This document shows, in pieces, positions 21,455-33,348 of a stretch of DNA of 64,000 nt. The DNA lies in assembly GCA_900088475.1 (NCBI GenBank), contig FLMG01003675.1, forward strand, positions 24,029-88,028, given 5' to 3'. This DNA comes from Hyphochytrium catenoides. Lineage: Eukaryota; Sar; Hyphochytriomycetes; Hyphochytriales; Hyphochytriaceae. The notes beneath the pieces were generated by a model. That model searched no databases, had not been told where the DNA came from, and was given only the letters and a program-made list of their open reading frames with translations. How positions within the stretch are numbered: position 1 is the first letter of the stretch; every line of letters starts with the position of its first letter. Position numbers and translations under genes: made by a program.

Positions 21455-21991
21455 GCCTCGTAGAAAAGGCGCAGCGATAAGCCGGTGGGGAAGTCTTCAC
21501 TTGTAGCTGAGATTGACGAGACAACCCGAGCCCAATGAAGAGTTTGAGAAGGAGGCAGGTGCTGCTAGGTCTATAACGGACCTGCTCACTGCTGAGCTCT
21601 CCTTACATTGTTGACCGATGACAGAGCCAATGATGGATGAAGTTGGAAGATCAGCAGCATCAATTTCAAGAACCTTCAGCTGGCACCGTGACAGAGCAAC
21701 CAGGCTATTCCCAATAATGTTTCCTATAAGGCCCTTAGTTCTTGATACAGTGCACAAGGACAAGCTATATTACGGATGTTGTCGCGAATGGTGGCTGGAA
21801 GAGTTGTTGGGGATCTCAACCTGTGAAGCCGCTTCCTTTCACCTCTCACTCAGCCATCAGAGACTCATGATGCGACTCGCCTATCTTCCTCCAGGGCGGC
21901 TCACTGAAGAAGCCTTCAAGAGGCAATGACACATAAGTATTGGAGCTTATAGCTACGGCAGAGCTATAGCGGCTCATTAACCTGAGGAAGA
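21455..21991. other. Divergent intergenic region, MMTAG2-like / FHA-WDR70
   Basis: About 540 bp separate the two start codons, so both promoters should lie here. The open frame at 21497-21763 (-) has no recognisable content. Confidence 0.5.
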
Positions 21992-24900
21992 ATGGCGGTG
22001 GATCTTCCAGACTGGTCAGTGAAGCTCTCACCGGAGTACGTGAATGTTGGGCTGGCGGTGGTGAAGGACAATCAGAAAGTGGACTCTTTCTCTCTGTATG
22101 GGAAGCAAGTCTTTGTCTTTGGCAGGAATCCAGGTAAGACTTTGTACTCGAGCTACAGGGTTTAGGCAAATGAGGTTAATGTAGTTGCTCGTCAGCTGCG
22201 ACGGACTTCACGCTTGAGCATCCGACCGTCTCAAGGTAAGTTAAGTAGGAGCAGAACCTCAAAAACTGCCTTCCCTAATGAAAAGCAATGCGACGTAAAC
22301 GCCAGTGATGTTCCGTCGCCTTTGTATATCTCTAATCTCCCGGCTCTCTGACTCTTGTTGGGATCCGCGCCCCCGCGCCCGTCCCTACCACCCTACCTTC
22401 CTAACTAACCGTACCTCCCAACTCTGGTACCTCACAGGCTGCATGCGGCCATAACGTTCAACTCCGAGGGAGAGGTATTTATCTGTGACTTAAAGAGTGG
22501 CCATGGGACCTACATCAACGATAAAGAGGTAAACGCCTCATCCTCTGCTTCTGCTCGACGCTATATCGCCTCTATTCCCAATCTTCATTAATTCGTTTTG
22601 GGTTACCGCCCAGGTTAAGCCCAAGGAGTGGATAAAGATCGGTCCCAGAGACGTTATCCGCTTTGGACAGAGCACGCGCCGTTACTCTCTTCAGAACTAC
22701 CAAGGACGTGGTCAATCAATGAAAGAAGGAATTCCTGACGGGAAGAACAGTGGCGACGACTACCTTGAGGACCCAATCGGAGTCGAGCTAGAGGAACTTC
22801 ACCTCCCTCTTTCCTTTGGAAAAGCAGCCAACAAAGCGGCAAGGAAGCAGACAGATATTCTCAAGGAACATCAAAGGAGCTCTACCGCTGCATCTCTCGA
22901 GCGTCAAGCAAGGGAGGCGGAGATTGCCAAAATGACAGCTTCAATGATGGGGCCTCCTCCTTCTAGACCACAGAAGGAAGAGAAACCAGTGGATAAGGTG
23001 GTAGCCAGTCGTGCCTACTCTTCCGTCGCATGGTGTCGCTCCTTATGATCACTCTTCCTTGACCGACCCGAGCAACATATGGCCTGTAACTCTTCAATTC
23101 GGACTGATCGGGTCAACCTGATTGATTGTATATCCGTTTCTTATATCTTCTCTTGCATTCGCAATTTCTTGGCACCAATGCCTCCGTTTGCCGCTCGTTT
23201 GCTATGTCACTAATGCAGCTTTGTTGAAGGCAGAAGACCAAGGGAAAGATAACGATGACGAGAGCGAGAGTGAAGAGGAAGACGGACCTGATGTGGGACC
23301 AGATCCAGCGGAAGCTACACCAGAGAGTGAAGCTAGAGAGGTGGGAGGTTCACCCCTTCGTCTTCTTCTGCTCAATCATCATTCATCCAGGCCTAAATGA
23401 TTGTTGGTTACCCTTATCTACCTACTAGGGCATCATTCTCCCATCACTCTCCCGCAAGTAGAGATCGCCTTGCGTTATATTTTCGCTAGAAATCTGACCT
23501 CACCCCTCCTGTCCTCACTAGCTGGGTATACCAGTGTCGCATGAGTTGAAGCTCTCGGGACATAGGAAGGCAGTATCTACCATCGCTGTAGACCCAGCTG
23601 GCGCGCGAGTCTGCACAGGGTCACTTGACTACACCTTCAAGCTATGGGACTTTGCTGGGATGGATCGGTAAGTTTACTTAGCTAAGTGATGGAAAGACGG
23701 AGCTTCTTTGGTTCTTGAGGGGTACAATTGCCGGTGAATGAGGCATGTGCTGAGAGCCCATAATGTACTAGATAATTTAAGACGTCTGCTGTCAATAGAG
23801 GTCCAAGGTCTTTTCGAGAAGGTGAAGTTGAAGAAGGACACGTTGTAGTATCATTGGACTACAGCCCCACAGGAGACCGGTAAGCCTTTCAAGAGGCACT
23901 GCGCCTCTCTGTAGACATTTTGAGCGATTGCTCTGCTCTGCAGTGGTCCCATCGCATCGGTTTCGCTCAGTCTAGTACTGTCGCTCTCCGTTCATCCCCA
24001 TATCTAGGGCTGCCTCGTCACGCCTGAATGTTCGTCCGTATTAGGTTTATCGCCGCCACTGCCTCTTCACAACCGAAGATTTTTGACCGGGAAGGAGCTT
24101 CGTTGCTTCAGTTTATCCGGGGAGATATTTATAAGGTGCGCGGAGAGAACTTGGACCTAATTCTTACCCTCACTTCAATGCAGCGTGCTTTCTTCTTTCG
24201 TCCAATGTTTTTAACCGGCATTTTCTCTAATAAAATCTTATCAGATGGATATGGCAAACACGTCAGGACACACAAAGAAGGTGACAGGTGCCTGCTGGCA
24301 CCCTCACGAGAAGAACTTCACACTTACGTGCTCCGAAGATGGCAGTCTTCGAATCTGGGATTTGAATGGCAAATGCTCGTTCTCAAAACTTATCAATAGA
24401 CAGGTAGGGCTCCATATAACGGCAACGGAGTGAGGAAACGTAGTCGTCGACATTGCTATGCTATGAGCGGTTTGGGCTGGATATCCAGAATGATCTGGAA
24501 GCGGACGGACAATGTTCTTCACATAAATAGTGCGAAGGAAAGAGCCCACTTCTAAGTTCTGCACTCTTGTGTAGGTTATTAAGGCTCGGAGTAAACGTGG
24601 GACCCGAGTTGGCGTTACGAGCTGTAGTCTGACTAAGGATGGTCGCAGTATTGCTGGTATGGTACATTTCATTCACCCCCCACCGTTGAGCTCTTAGCGA
24701 TTGGGAGCAAGTAGGAGATGTGATTGCTAGGACTTGAGACAGAGGATGGATGGTCTTCTTAGTCTTAACAGCAAGATGGCTAAGTTTGCAATTATAGGCA
24801 CCACTGCCGACGGACAGGTACAGGTGTGGGACATACGGGCGTCATACAGCCGACCCGGCCGCACCATTCCTGACGCGCATGATGAGGGCAGCCACATCTC

Positions 24901-26710
24901 CTGCATAGTGTTCTCCCCAGATGGCTCCACTTTCGCTACTAGAGCAGGTGTGTGGCACTTACCTCTGATAGGTTCCCCACGCACCTGCCTTGTGTTGTTC
25001 TATTCCCTTGTCGTTACCTGCCATTTATCCGCTGGTAACATTGCGCTTCCCCTACGTCTATTGACAGATGATGATATGTTGAAGCTGTGGGATATGCGAA
25101 ATATGAAAAACTCTCTTAAAGTCCTCCCGGACGTCGCTTCGGTGCACGAGACGTCGAACTGTGCCTTTAGTCCAGATGGGACAGTCCTTGTGGCTGGCAC
25201 TGCGGCGAAGAAGTAAGCCAAAGAGCACTTAATTACAGAGGACTTATGGCTCTGCTCTTAAGGGGGCAAATTTTTTTCCTCCACAAAGCTCTATACTTTG
25301 ACGCCTGACTCCTGACACCATCTTATTCTTTCGCCAGAGGCCTCATCTACTCAATTTGCGCCTGCCCACTGCTCTAAGCCTTATTCTAACTTCCCACCGT
25401 GGTTGTTCCCTTTTATGCTCTTGTGTGGTGCAGAGGAAGTGGGCAATTTGGGATGCTCAAGTTTCACGACGTCTTGTCAGCTGAGACCTCCTCCCTCTAC
25501 CACTTTGGCGTGACTCAAGAACAAAGCGTCATTAGTGTCTATTGGCACTCTAAGATCAAGCAGATCCTTGCCGGTGAGTTCCAGAAGATGGCGGGCAAGC
25601 ACCCCACAGAAGAGAGGGAAAGGTGACAATGGGCAGAGAGTTGGACAGACAACAGAGTTCAACTTGATATAAGGAAAACAAAGAACTTTTGAAACCTTCT
25701 TAGAGGGAGATAGCTGAACTATATGGTGTTTGAGAAGCAACTAATCATCTACTGCACACAGGAACTTCGGGAGGGGTGACACACTGCTTCTATGACCCCC
25801 TAATCAGCAACAAGGGTGCGATGCTTAGTGCAGGAAGAATAAGCAGGCCCAAGACCGTCATGGACTGGGTACCTGACATGCCGGGAAAGATTGTCAACCC
25901 CCATTCCTTGCCAATGTTCCGCGAGGGTCCAACAGGTACGACACGGACCTTGCTCTACTTTTGAAGATAAAGGAACTACAGCAATGGGATTTAAACTATC
26001 GTGGAGAAATGCTCGAAGTGAAGAAAGAATCAAAGTCCAAGAATAATGCGCGACGTTTGAGGAGCGAGGGCGTGAACGCGAGTAGCCTTCCATTACTGGC
26101 GGTTCCTGGCCATGCCATCTGAGAAGCAGATCACTGCACATCAGTTCAAACCCTTGACTTTTCTCTTATAGGTAAACGAAAGCGTGACAGTGAGCGTAAG
26201 GATCCAATTAAATCTCGGAAGCCAATGATGCCACCGACCGGGCCAGACGTGAGCGGTGGCAACTACACATTCACATCTCAGTTCGCAGCAACGAAGCGGC
26301 GAAGCACGATTAGGTAGCCTCTCATCTCATGCAGTCTCAGCCTCTCTTTCTTTTTTGACATTGAAGATGCTCTATTCACCTGCGGGTGCTGAAACCCCAG
26401 GCTATAGTTATCAGATGTGCATCACATTTTACTGCTCTTCTGCTACCCCCACTCTTCATGATGTTCGTGTGGCACCCTTCAATGGCGAAAACCCAACTAA
26501 TGGTTCTTCACGACCTGCAGAGAGGAAGATCCAAGAGAAGCGCTCCTGCGTCAAGCAGATAAAGCAGCGAAAGCCCCAGAATTTGTGGGGGTCGCGTACG
26601 CCGCATCAGCCCCACAAGGCAAAGTATCGAAGGCATACGCCATGCGGGAAATGACTCTAGAGCAGGAAGAAGAGGAGCTCAAGAAACATCAGGAAGAGTT
26701 ATTAAAATAA
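21992..26710 (+). CDS. WDR70: FHA domain fused to WDR70 WD40 protein
   Basis: Sixteen exons (21992-22133, 22196-22235, 22438-22528, 22614-22997, 23230-23340, 23522-23667, 23799-23879, 24045-24135, 24245-24403, 24575-24656, 24798-24947, 25068-25212, 25434-25573, 25762-25935, 26172-26313, 26521-26710) give 755 residues. Residues about 1-120 are an FHA phosphothreonine-binding domain with FGRNP, HPTVSRLHAAI, SGHGTYIND and IRFGQSTRRY, most like NIPP1. The same exon continues into a WDR70-type N-terminus (LPLSFGKAANKAARK), then an acidic linker, then the WDR70 propeller: GIPVSHELKLSGH, DPAGARVCTGSLDYTFKLWD, DMANTSGHTKKVTGACWHP, PHSLPMFREG, DPIKSRKP, and a C-terminal EDPREALLRQADKA. WDR70 is a nuclear protein tied to genome maintenance and RNA processing. 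Exon 4 may end at 23000 instead, adding a valine. Confidence 0.9.
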
Positions 26711-26817
26711 ATAAGAGTTCCTTGTAACTACCCCTGTCTCCTAGAATGAAAGGAAGCCCATCTCAGTTGTTCCCTGTCGTCTATGCCTGTCCCTCCGACT
26801 CTCCCCAGACGATGTCC

Positions 26818-28782
26818 TTAGCGACCTTTCTTTTTGTCTAGAGCTTGTAACAGTTCGCCAGCCACTTCGCTCTCTGCAGAGGCTCTGGCATACCATAGGC
26901 GAGCCTTATCTTCATCTTTGGAGACCCCTAAGCCATTGACATACATGTTCCCTAGTGAAATAGATGGTAAATTTGTCGGCAAGAGATAGACTGCATGCAC
27001 CAGAAATCGGGGAAGTCATTGTCAAACGCCAAGCGGCAAGGTAGAGCTATATTGAAAGGCCATCCAGACAGAGAGAGAGCGTAGGAGATCAACGTACCCA
27101 GGTTTATCATGGCCTCTGGTAGTCCCTGGTCGGCTGCTAGTTCAAAGAAAGCGGCTGCCTTGGAGAGGTCTTGCGCCACACCCATGCCCACGAAGTAATG
27201 GTTGCCTGACGAGTAATAGGTTAGGCTGGACAGTTTGCAACACCTGCAGTCAAGATCAACCCACTCTGCTTTTAATGAGGCAAGCAGGACTTACCAACAT
27301 TAAACTGTGCTCTCATCATTCCTGCCTGTGCCGCTATCATGTGATGTTTAAAACCCTCTTCATAGTCAACCTCGACTCCTCGACCTTTGCAATAGCGCGT
27401 TCCTAGCCAAAGAAAGTGATTGGAAGTGAGCTTATATTAGAAAATCAACAACACCATGCGTTCTTGGTACATAAGACATGTATGACGAGGTACAGCAAGG
27501 AAATGGACGTACCAAGTGTAAAATTCGCAAAGGGATCCCCGTTCTCCGCCGCCTTCAGATACCATGTGATACCTTCTCGGTCATCCTACATTTCAGCGCA
27601 GAAGAGGTTGACACAGACGTGAGGNNNNNNNNNNNNNNNNNNNNNNNNNNNNNNNNNNNNNNNNNNNNNNNNNNNNNNNNNNNNNNNNNNNNNNNNNNNN
27701 NNCACTCCATTTCCATGGTAGTAGGAGTCCGCCAATGCGTACTGAGCCCAAGCGTGTCCTTGTTCTGCCAGCTAAAGAGAGGCAGGGGTAAGCCATCGCG
27801 GAAGCAAGAGTCACTTGAGATGCAACCAGTCGTCAGTAGGACTAACCTCTTTTAGAAGTCGTGCCGCCTCTTCAGGGTCCTTCTCCACACCTGTGAAGGA
27901 AAGAGGCCGTGTAAGGACCTTCAATCGCCCGCTCTCCCCAGTTTCATCTACTGTTCCTGAAGAATTCTTCTTTATATCTTTCTTAATTCGGGTTATCTCT
28001 TTGATCGGCCGTAAGGCTTCTGATCGTTCCTCCGACATCTCTCTCTCTCTCGCGCGCGCGCGCATTCTCGTTCGCTCTCTCTCCTTTCTCTTTCGCTCTC
28101 TCTTCCCAACCTCTATTTCTTTTCTCTTGCTTTCTTTATGAGTTCCTGCCCTCTTTACCCTCATGCTCTCTTTCGGCCGCTAACTATGTCAGGCACTTTC
28201 TATCTACATCAGCATCGTACCGTCTCCCGTCTTCAAGCAGACCGCGTAGCTGTATGTGCCATTCGGGTCGCCCTAGTCAAACTAGCTGAGTGGAGACCAC
28301 GAGGAAGTAGCGACGCATTTGCCCCACCTTGTCGCTTGCTATTTTGAAGAGTCTGGCGCCTACTTTCCTATCCTGGCTATATCCTGGGTGCTGGCCTAGA
28401 GGATCAAGCTGCTTAGAAATATCATCGCAGTGAGAGAAGGTCTTGATTTACCTGTGAACACTAATGTCGCCAGTGTCAATACACTTCGAGCGCTTTCTCC
28501 CTGAATTAGAGCGCTGATCTTTTCCTCACAAAGACTGTTTCGCCCAGCAGAGGCGGGGGAAGGCCTTGAGGTTCTGGACAAGGTCCGCGAGTCTCTTGTG
28601 TGGTTACCTCGGGTCCTCTTGCTGCTATTGGTGTCTGACAATGGATTGCTACCTCTCTTGTCTTCTGTTGGCACGTCAATCTTCCCTAGCATGGGAGCCG
28701 CAGAGCGAATAGCGGTCTCCTGTTGGGCTTTTGCCGGCCCACCACCCCACCGCTGAACCACCGACAGAACCCGCCGAATCAT
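26818..28782 (-). CDS. Sel1-like repeat (SLR) protein, interrupted by an assembly gap
   Basis: Exons read 28782-28452, 28395-28328, 28272-28221, 27890-27847, 27771-27703 (running into the N gap), 27585-27513, 27402-27295, 27205-27098 and 26951-26818. The first 110 residues are polar and basic. Then come about six Sel1 repeats, for example GTYSYAVCLKTGDGVEKD, AQYALADSYYHGNGV, LGTRYCKGRGVEVDYEEG, GNHYFVGMGVAQDLSKAAAF and GNMYVNGLGVSKDEDKARLW, ending in KKKGR and a stop. Such helical solenoids act as scaffolds, for example in ER-associated degradation or signalling. No signal peptide or membrane segment is seen, so this is not a clear HRD3/SEL1L. A few codons and one intron fall inside the 78-base gap. 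Confidence 0.88.
27625..27702. other. Assembly gap (78 N)
   Basis: A run of N bases interrupts the Sel1-repeat gene. Flanking exons stay in a compatible frame, and the missing part should hold the end of one exon and most of one intron. Confidence 0.98.
28039..28063. repeat. (CT)n-(CG)n dinucleotide tract in a Sel1-gene intron
   Basis: Six CT units are followed directly by about six CG units. The tract lies in the intron between exons 28272-28221 and 27890-27847. Alternating CG of this length can adopt Z-DNA. Confidence 0.8.
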
Positions 28783-29471
28783 TGTCCCTTGTAGGAGTGA
28801 GGCTCTCGATCAGTCCACCGTCGAAGACTTATGCGTATCGGTCCTGTGCATGAGCGCGCCTTCTTCCGGTAAGCCCAATCCTTACGCTTTCTTGATCGCC
28901 ACGTAGCTACTGAGCTGCCGTCAGGTATCAGCAAGAGATCCAGGGCCGACTCCAATAGCAGCTGTTGACAAGATGGCGTAAGTCCTTGACTGACTCCCCC
29001 TTTCCATGCTCCGAAAGCAACAGCGCCAAATATCAGAACCTTGGTAACTCCACTCTGCTGTTATAAGCGGGCATTCGCCTGTGACCTGCGGTGCGTTACC
29101 GGTATTAAGGTTATGGATACTTACACTCTGTCTCATCACATTGACCAAAAGGAACTGGATTGGAAGAGGAGGATGGCAAGGTTGCGATGAAGTGATGAGA
29201 ACGAATGCAAAGGTCATGACTCATGACGATCAGTCGGCAGGATAAAGGCTTTAACCAGAGGGCTGCGGCGGTGGCAAAGCTCTTGGCAAGCAAAACATAG
29301 GACCATTGCGTTATGCTAATGGACTGATTCCGCTAAGAGTAAGCCTTTCAGTCAGAACCTGCGACTGACTCGACCTGCTGCTGCTGTGGGTGCGGAAGGA
29401 GGTTACTGCTCAGTCATTCGCTAGCTCACTCGATCGTAGATCAGGGCTGGTTGCGACGCCCATCGTGGAAA
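28783..29471. other. Divergent intergenic region, Sel1-repeat / SRPRB
   Basis: Both start codons face outward from this 0.7 kb stretch. No coding signal was found. Confidence 0.5.
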
Positions 29472-30689
29472 ATGTCAGGGGCTCTAGAGGCATTTGGTGC
29501 CAAGATGGCAATGCTGGGGATCGATCGGGATTGGACGATACATATCTTGGCTGCCCTCGGCTTCCTTGGCGTTGCACTTCTTATTTTTCTGCTTCGAGGT
29601 CGGTGATGGCATGAGTACGCAGTATTTATAACTGGCTCAACGCTGTCTTTATCGCAGGAGGTCTAGGATTGTCCACTGGAAGATTCCGTGGTGATACCGT
29701 TCTTCTTCTTGGGACAGTGGGAGCTGGGAAGACAGTCTTATTCTATCAGGTAAGGTCAGATGCACGTCTTTATTAGAGGTAGCCGCGGGCGCCGTGCACA
29801 CTCTCACTGCTCTTTTTTGAAAGCTGAAGCATGGGAAGTTCGTGGAGACCGTAACATCCATGAAGCAAGAAGAGGCAGTGGTTTCAGTGCAGTCTTCGGA
29901 CTCCGATCAAGTCGTCCAAGCCAAAGTGCTTGACTTCCCAGGCCATGAAAGGCTGAGAATGTATGGGCTTTCATAGACGTCGGGGCTTACTTCTTCAGCT
30001 AAGCTTACGGGTACTCGTAGGAGGTTGCACGGAATCTACCCCGCAGCGGCTGCCATTGTTTTCCTCATTGATGCATCAGCGATGCCTGGCTCCGTCAGAT
30101 CGGCGGCAGAGTAAGCTTATGATCGTTGTGCATTTCCTCTGCACAGCGCCTCATCTAATAGCCGTAGGTTCCTATTCGATATCTTCACCGATCCAACCAT
30201 CTCTGATGCTGCGCCGAGGATGCTCCTTGCACTGAATAAGAACGACCTCGCCCCCGTAAAGTACTCACAGAAGATAAAGGAGAGCTTGGAAGAAGAACTG
30301 TTAGTCTGACCTATCACTTCTTTGAAGTTGTTGGAGGACCTTATTGGAACTTTCGTCTCGTCGTAGAACGCAGCTGAAGACCACGCGCACCTCTCTAGAG
30401 ACAGAAGGCGAAGAGCTAGATAACTTCGTTCCCCTTGGTCGTGAGGGACAGGTAAGGTCAGGCGCAGTTGTTGGCGTGGACACAAACTAACTAAATATCG
30501 CATTTGTAGCCATTCAAGTTTGATATAGACTCGCCTTGCGAGGTGAGTGGCGCCAGGTGATGGTCATCGCTGGCAAAAGGCCCCTTGCCTAACACTTCAC
30601 TTTCCTATCAGGTACAAGTGGGCATTTGTTCCGCCAAAACAGGCGATATTGAGGTTGTGACGGAGTTCATTTACGAGGCGCTGACTTGA
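29472..30689 (+). CDS. SRPRB: Signal recognition particle receptor beta subunit
   Basis: Eight exons (29472-29598, 29658-29749, 29824-29960, 30021-30110, 30168-30299, 30367-30451, 30510-30542, 30612-30689) encode 257 residues. An N-terminal membrane segment (ILAALGFLGVALLIFLLRG) precedes a small GTPase domain. Motifs are G1 LLGTVGAGKTVLFYQ, G3 LDFPGHERLR, G4 ALNKNDL and G5 GICSAKTGD. The residues AAAAIVFLIDASA and LLALNKNDLAPV are typical of the SR-beta clade of Arf-like GTPases. The protein anchors SR-alpha to the ER membrane and uses GTP binding to control docking of ribosome-nascent chain complexes. The length matches the family. Confidence 0.94.
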
Positions 30690-33348
30690 AGCTGATTGGC
30701 CGAGGTGTCTTAAGTCCTGCCTTCGTCAACCTACCCTCTAGTGCGTAGACGTGCTGGGCAGTTGCAAGTTCCTTACTTTCCCTGAGGGGAGGCGCTTGCA
30801 ACCCAAAAGCGCCAGGACAGTTTGGGAATGAAAAGCCGCCACGAGTGTTCGGCCTGGCAGATCAATCCTTCTTGAGTAAGAATAAACATCACAGTTAGTC
30901 TTGTTACCCGTTTTGATGGAGTCGGAGCCGCACCATGGTGCCAACAATCTAAAGATCCTATGATGGGGCGTCCCGGCACAGCACAATGCCTAAGAGGAAG
31001 CGGAATGCGCTGTGGGGACGACTGTTTGTCATAAGGGAAGCGAATCTACCATTCAAGAGAGGGTACAAGCTTGGATGCCTCTAGCCCGAGCAACACCATC
31101 CTCGGCGAGACATTGGGCCTCGTGACCTCTACTTGTACCTTATGGCGCCGCTTGCTTTCTCCATTGCAAACGTTGGTTGATTGCTGTTGCTTGGGCGTAG
31201 GGAAGTCAAGGAGTGTGTGCTTGACAATGGTCGGAGGTTCTGATGCCGCTAAAAGAGATGTTCAAAGCTGCGTGAAAGGTCAAAGCCCAAGAACAAGTTT
31301 GATAGTGGATCAATAGCAGAAGATCATTACCGTCGATTATCAAATTACAAAAGGGTCCCACAAGCTGGCCAGGCGGGTTTTGGGCTCTTAACTGGAGGAA
31401 TGCGAATGGCTACAATTGTCTTTGTGCTTGGGGCAATACGATAGTGTGTGAAGCATTAGCTGATGCATCGTGATTGCTAGTTGAAAACTACTCCAAGTCC
31501 GTGTGGACGACCACAGGTCGGCCGCCAATTTCTGTTGCCCATCCGGGCTTTTCTCCCTCCTCCCTTCAACCACCGCCCAATCTTTGTTCTTCTCTCCCTC
31601 ATTATACAACTTCTATCATCATCTGTCTTCGCTCCCATCGGTCCAAGCTGAAGCGCAAATAAGGGCATATCATGCGCACAGGCACGACCAAGTTGATTGC
31701 TGCTGTATGATTGAGCTATCGTCGCGCTGCTGGGAATAAATACGCAACATGTACGAAAGAAGAAGAACGAAGAATTTAGAGGACTAGTGATGAGTGGGCA
31801 GCCGGTGGTGCAACAACAAAAAAGAAAGTTACTGCTTGGCCGTGGCGGCCACATCGCTGTTCAAAGCGAACCAACAACGAACTAGTAGTAAAGAAACTGC
31901 CTCTGAGCGACCAAAAAGCCAATCTTGCGGTTTTGTTGGTACACTCATCAATCCATGAGAGTTTCTCTTCTTCTTCACAAGTACTACCACCACCACCTCA
32001 TCATCATCACAGTTGTTGTGCTACCTTTTGAGAGTAGCAGTAGTAGGTAGAAATGGTGGTAGTACTAGTAGTCCCTTTCATAGACCTTTTCTCGGAACTT
32101 CCGAGTGTTTTGTCACTTCGTCATCAAAGGATGAGACTCCCCACCACAAGCTGTCTGAAAAAAAGAAGCCTTTTACTTACCCCATAATAAACTTATTAAC
32201 TGCTTCCTTTTACTTCTTTGCCGCAGCATCAAATCAACCCACCTTTCTTACAGCGTTTTCTGCTCCCCTCCGTCTCTGTTTCCCCTGCAGTCCGGAGGAG
32301 GAGCCTTGTTGCCATCTCACATCACCACTAAGACTCGATGCCGCGCTACTGATAATAATATCCCTATTGATGGCTGTATGGGTGGTGAGGCCTCCAGTGA
32401 GGTTAAACTGACACCGCCCCCTTGGAAGCCTTGACCCCACTACTGGTAATAATAACAATATGTAGACCACCAAAAATCCACCACGCTTTCTCCCTCCGCC
32501 TTCTTCGAATTATAAGAAAAGAAGGTCACAAAGCAGATACTGACAACGGGGGAGCCTACTATGGACATTAGCTTAGTAAATCAATAGCAAAATTCTCTAG
32601 TTCCTACTCTTCTATCATCAAAAAAACTTTGCCCTCCTTCGTTTGTTGAGATCATCATCATCTTCTGTGTTGGGAGTCTGAGAGTGTATGTCCCAGTACT
32701 TTTGTTAAAGAATCAGTTACTGCTCGACGAGAGTGGGTGGGCCTACCGAGACATCACCACCTCGCAGAATCCTGATTACATTGCGATATCCCTTCTGTGT
32801 TTATCCTCCCATCCATCCGCTGATTCTTTCTCCCCAATTCTGATGACTGTGGAGGGTAAATGGACATGTCCCACGATGATCCTCCTCCTCCTTTCTCGGC
32901 CGCTCTGTCTCACCTTCTCCCTCTCTTTTTGAGTTCTTTCTGTCCCATTCTTCGTCCCCGTTGCACAGTCTAGTCCCTAGTAAAGGGTTCTCTCTGTCTT
33001 TATACGTAGACCTCGTAGTTTCTTTTTGAGGAGGATCTCTCTTCGCTCTCTTATTATTCTTCGGGTCGCTAGGAACTCTGTCATCCTCAGTCATAGTCAA
33101 CACCTGTTCTGTGTCTCCAAGTCTTCAACCTTCGCTCGCTGCAAGCTTCAGAGTGCTTTATTAGCCGTACTTCTAACTACCTGTCGCCAAGTGGTTGCGT
33201 CCGTGTTCATCGTCAGAGCTTCACCAGCGCTTAGTGCGCAGCCAACTAGTCTCTTGACACAAGGTTGCAGATTGAGGATCAAACACCAACGCAGAAAGTC
33301 TAGTTAGCCTATTTTCCAAGCTCTTCCCTTCTTGTCACTTTGCGCAAG
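30690..33348. other. Gene-free stretch rich in pyrimidine and Ser codons
   Basis: Frames such as 32013-32411 (+), 31477-31854 (-) and 32801-33103 (-) are compositionally biased and overlap one another. None matches a family. The last few hundred bases should hold the promoter and leader of the next gene. Confidence 0.35.

Noticed and set aside
21992-23046. A stand-alone NIPP1-like FHA gene ending at about 23046
   Set aside because: The stop lies in what is better read as an intron, and WDR70-like sequence already begins in the FHA exon.
28039-28063. CT/CG dinucleotide run considered as a regulatory element
   Set aside because: It is intronic simple sequence with no sign of conserved flanks; recorded only as a repeat.
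27811-28164. A minus-strand frame rich in Arg, Glu and Lys (KRERKRKERERTR)
   Set aside because: It is the translation of a dinucleotide-rich intron of the Sel1-repeat gene; only its last part (27890-27847) is a true exon.
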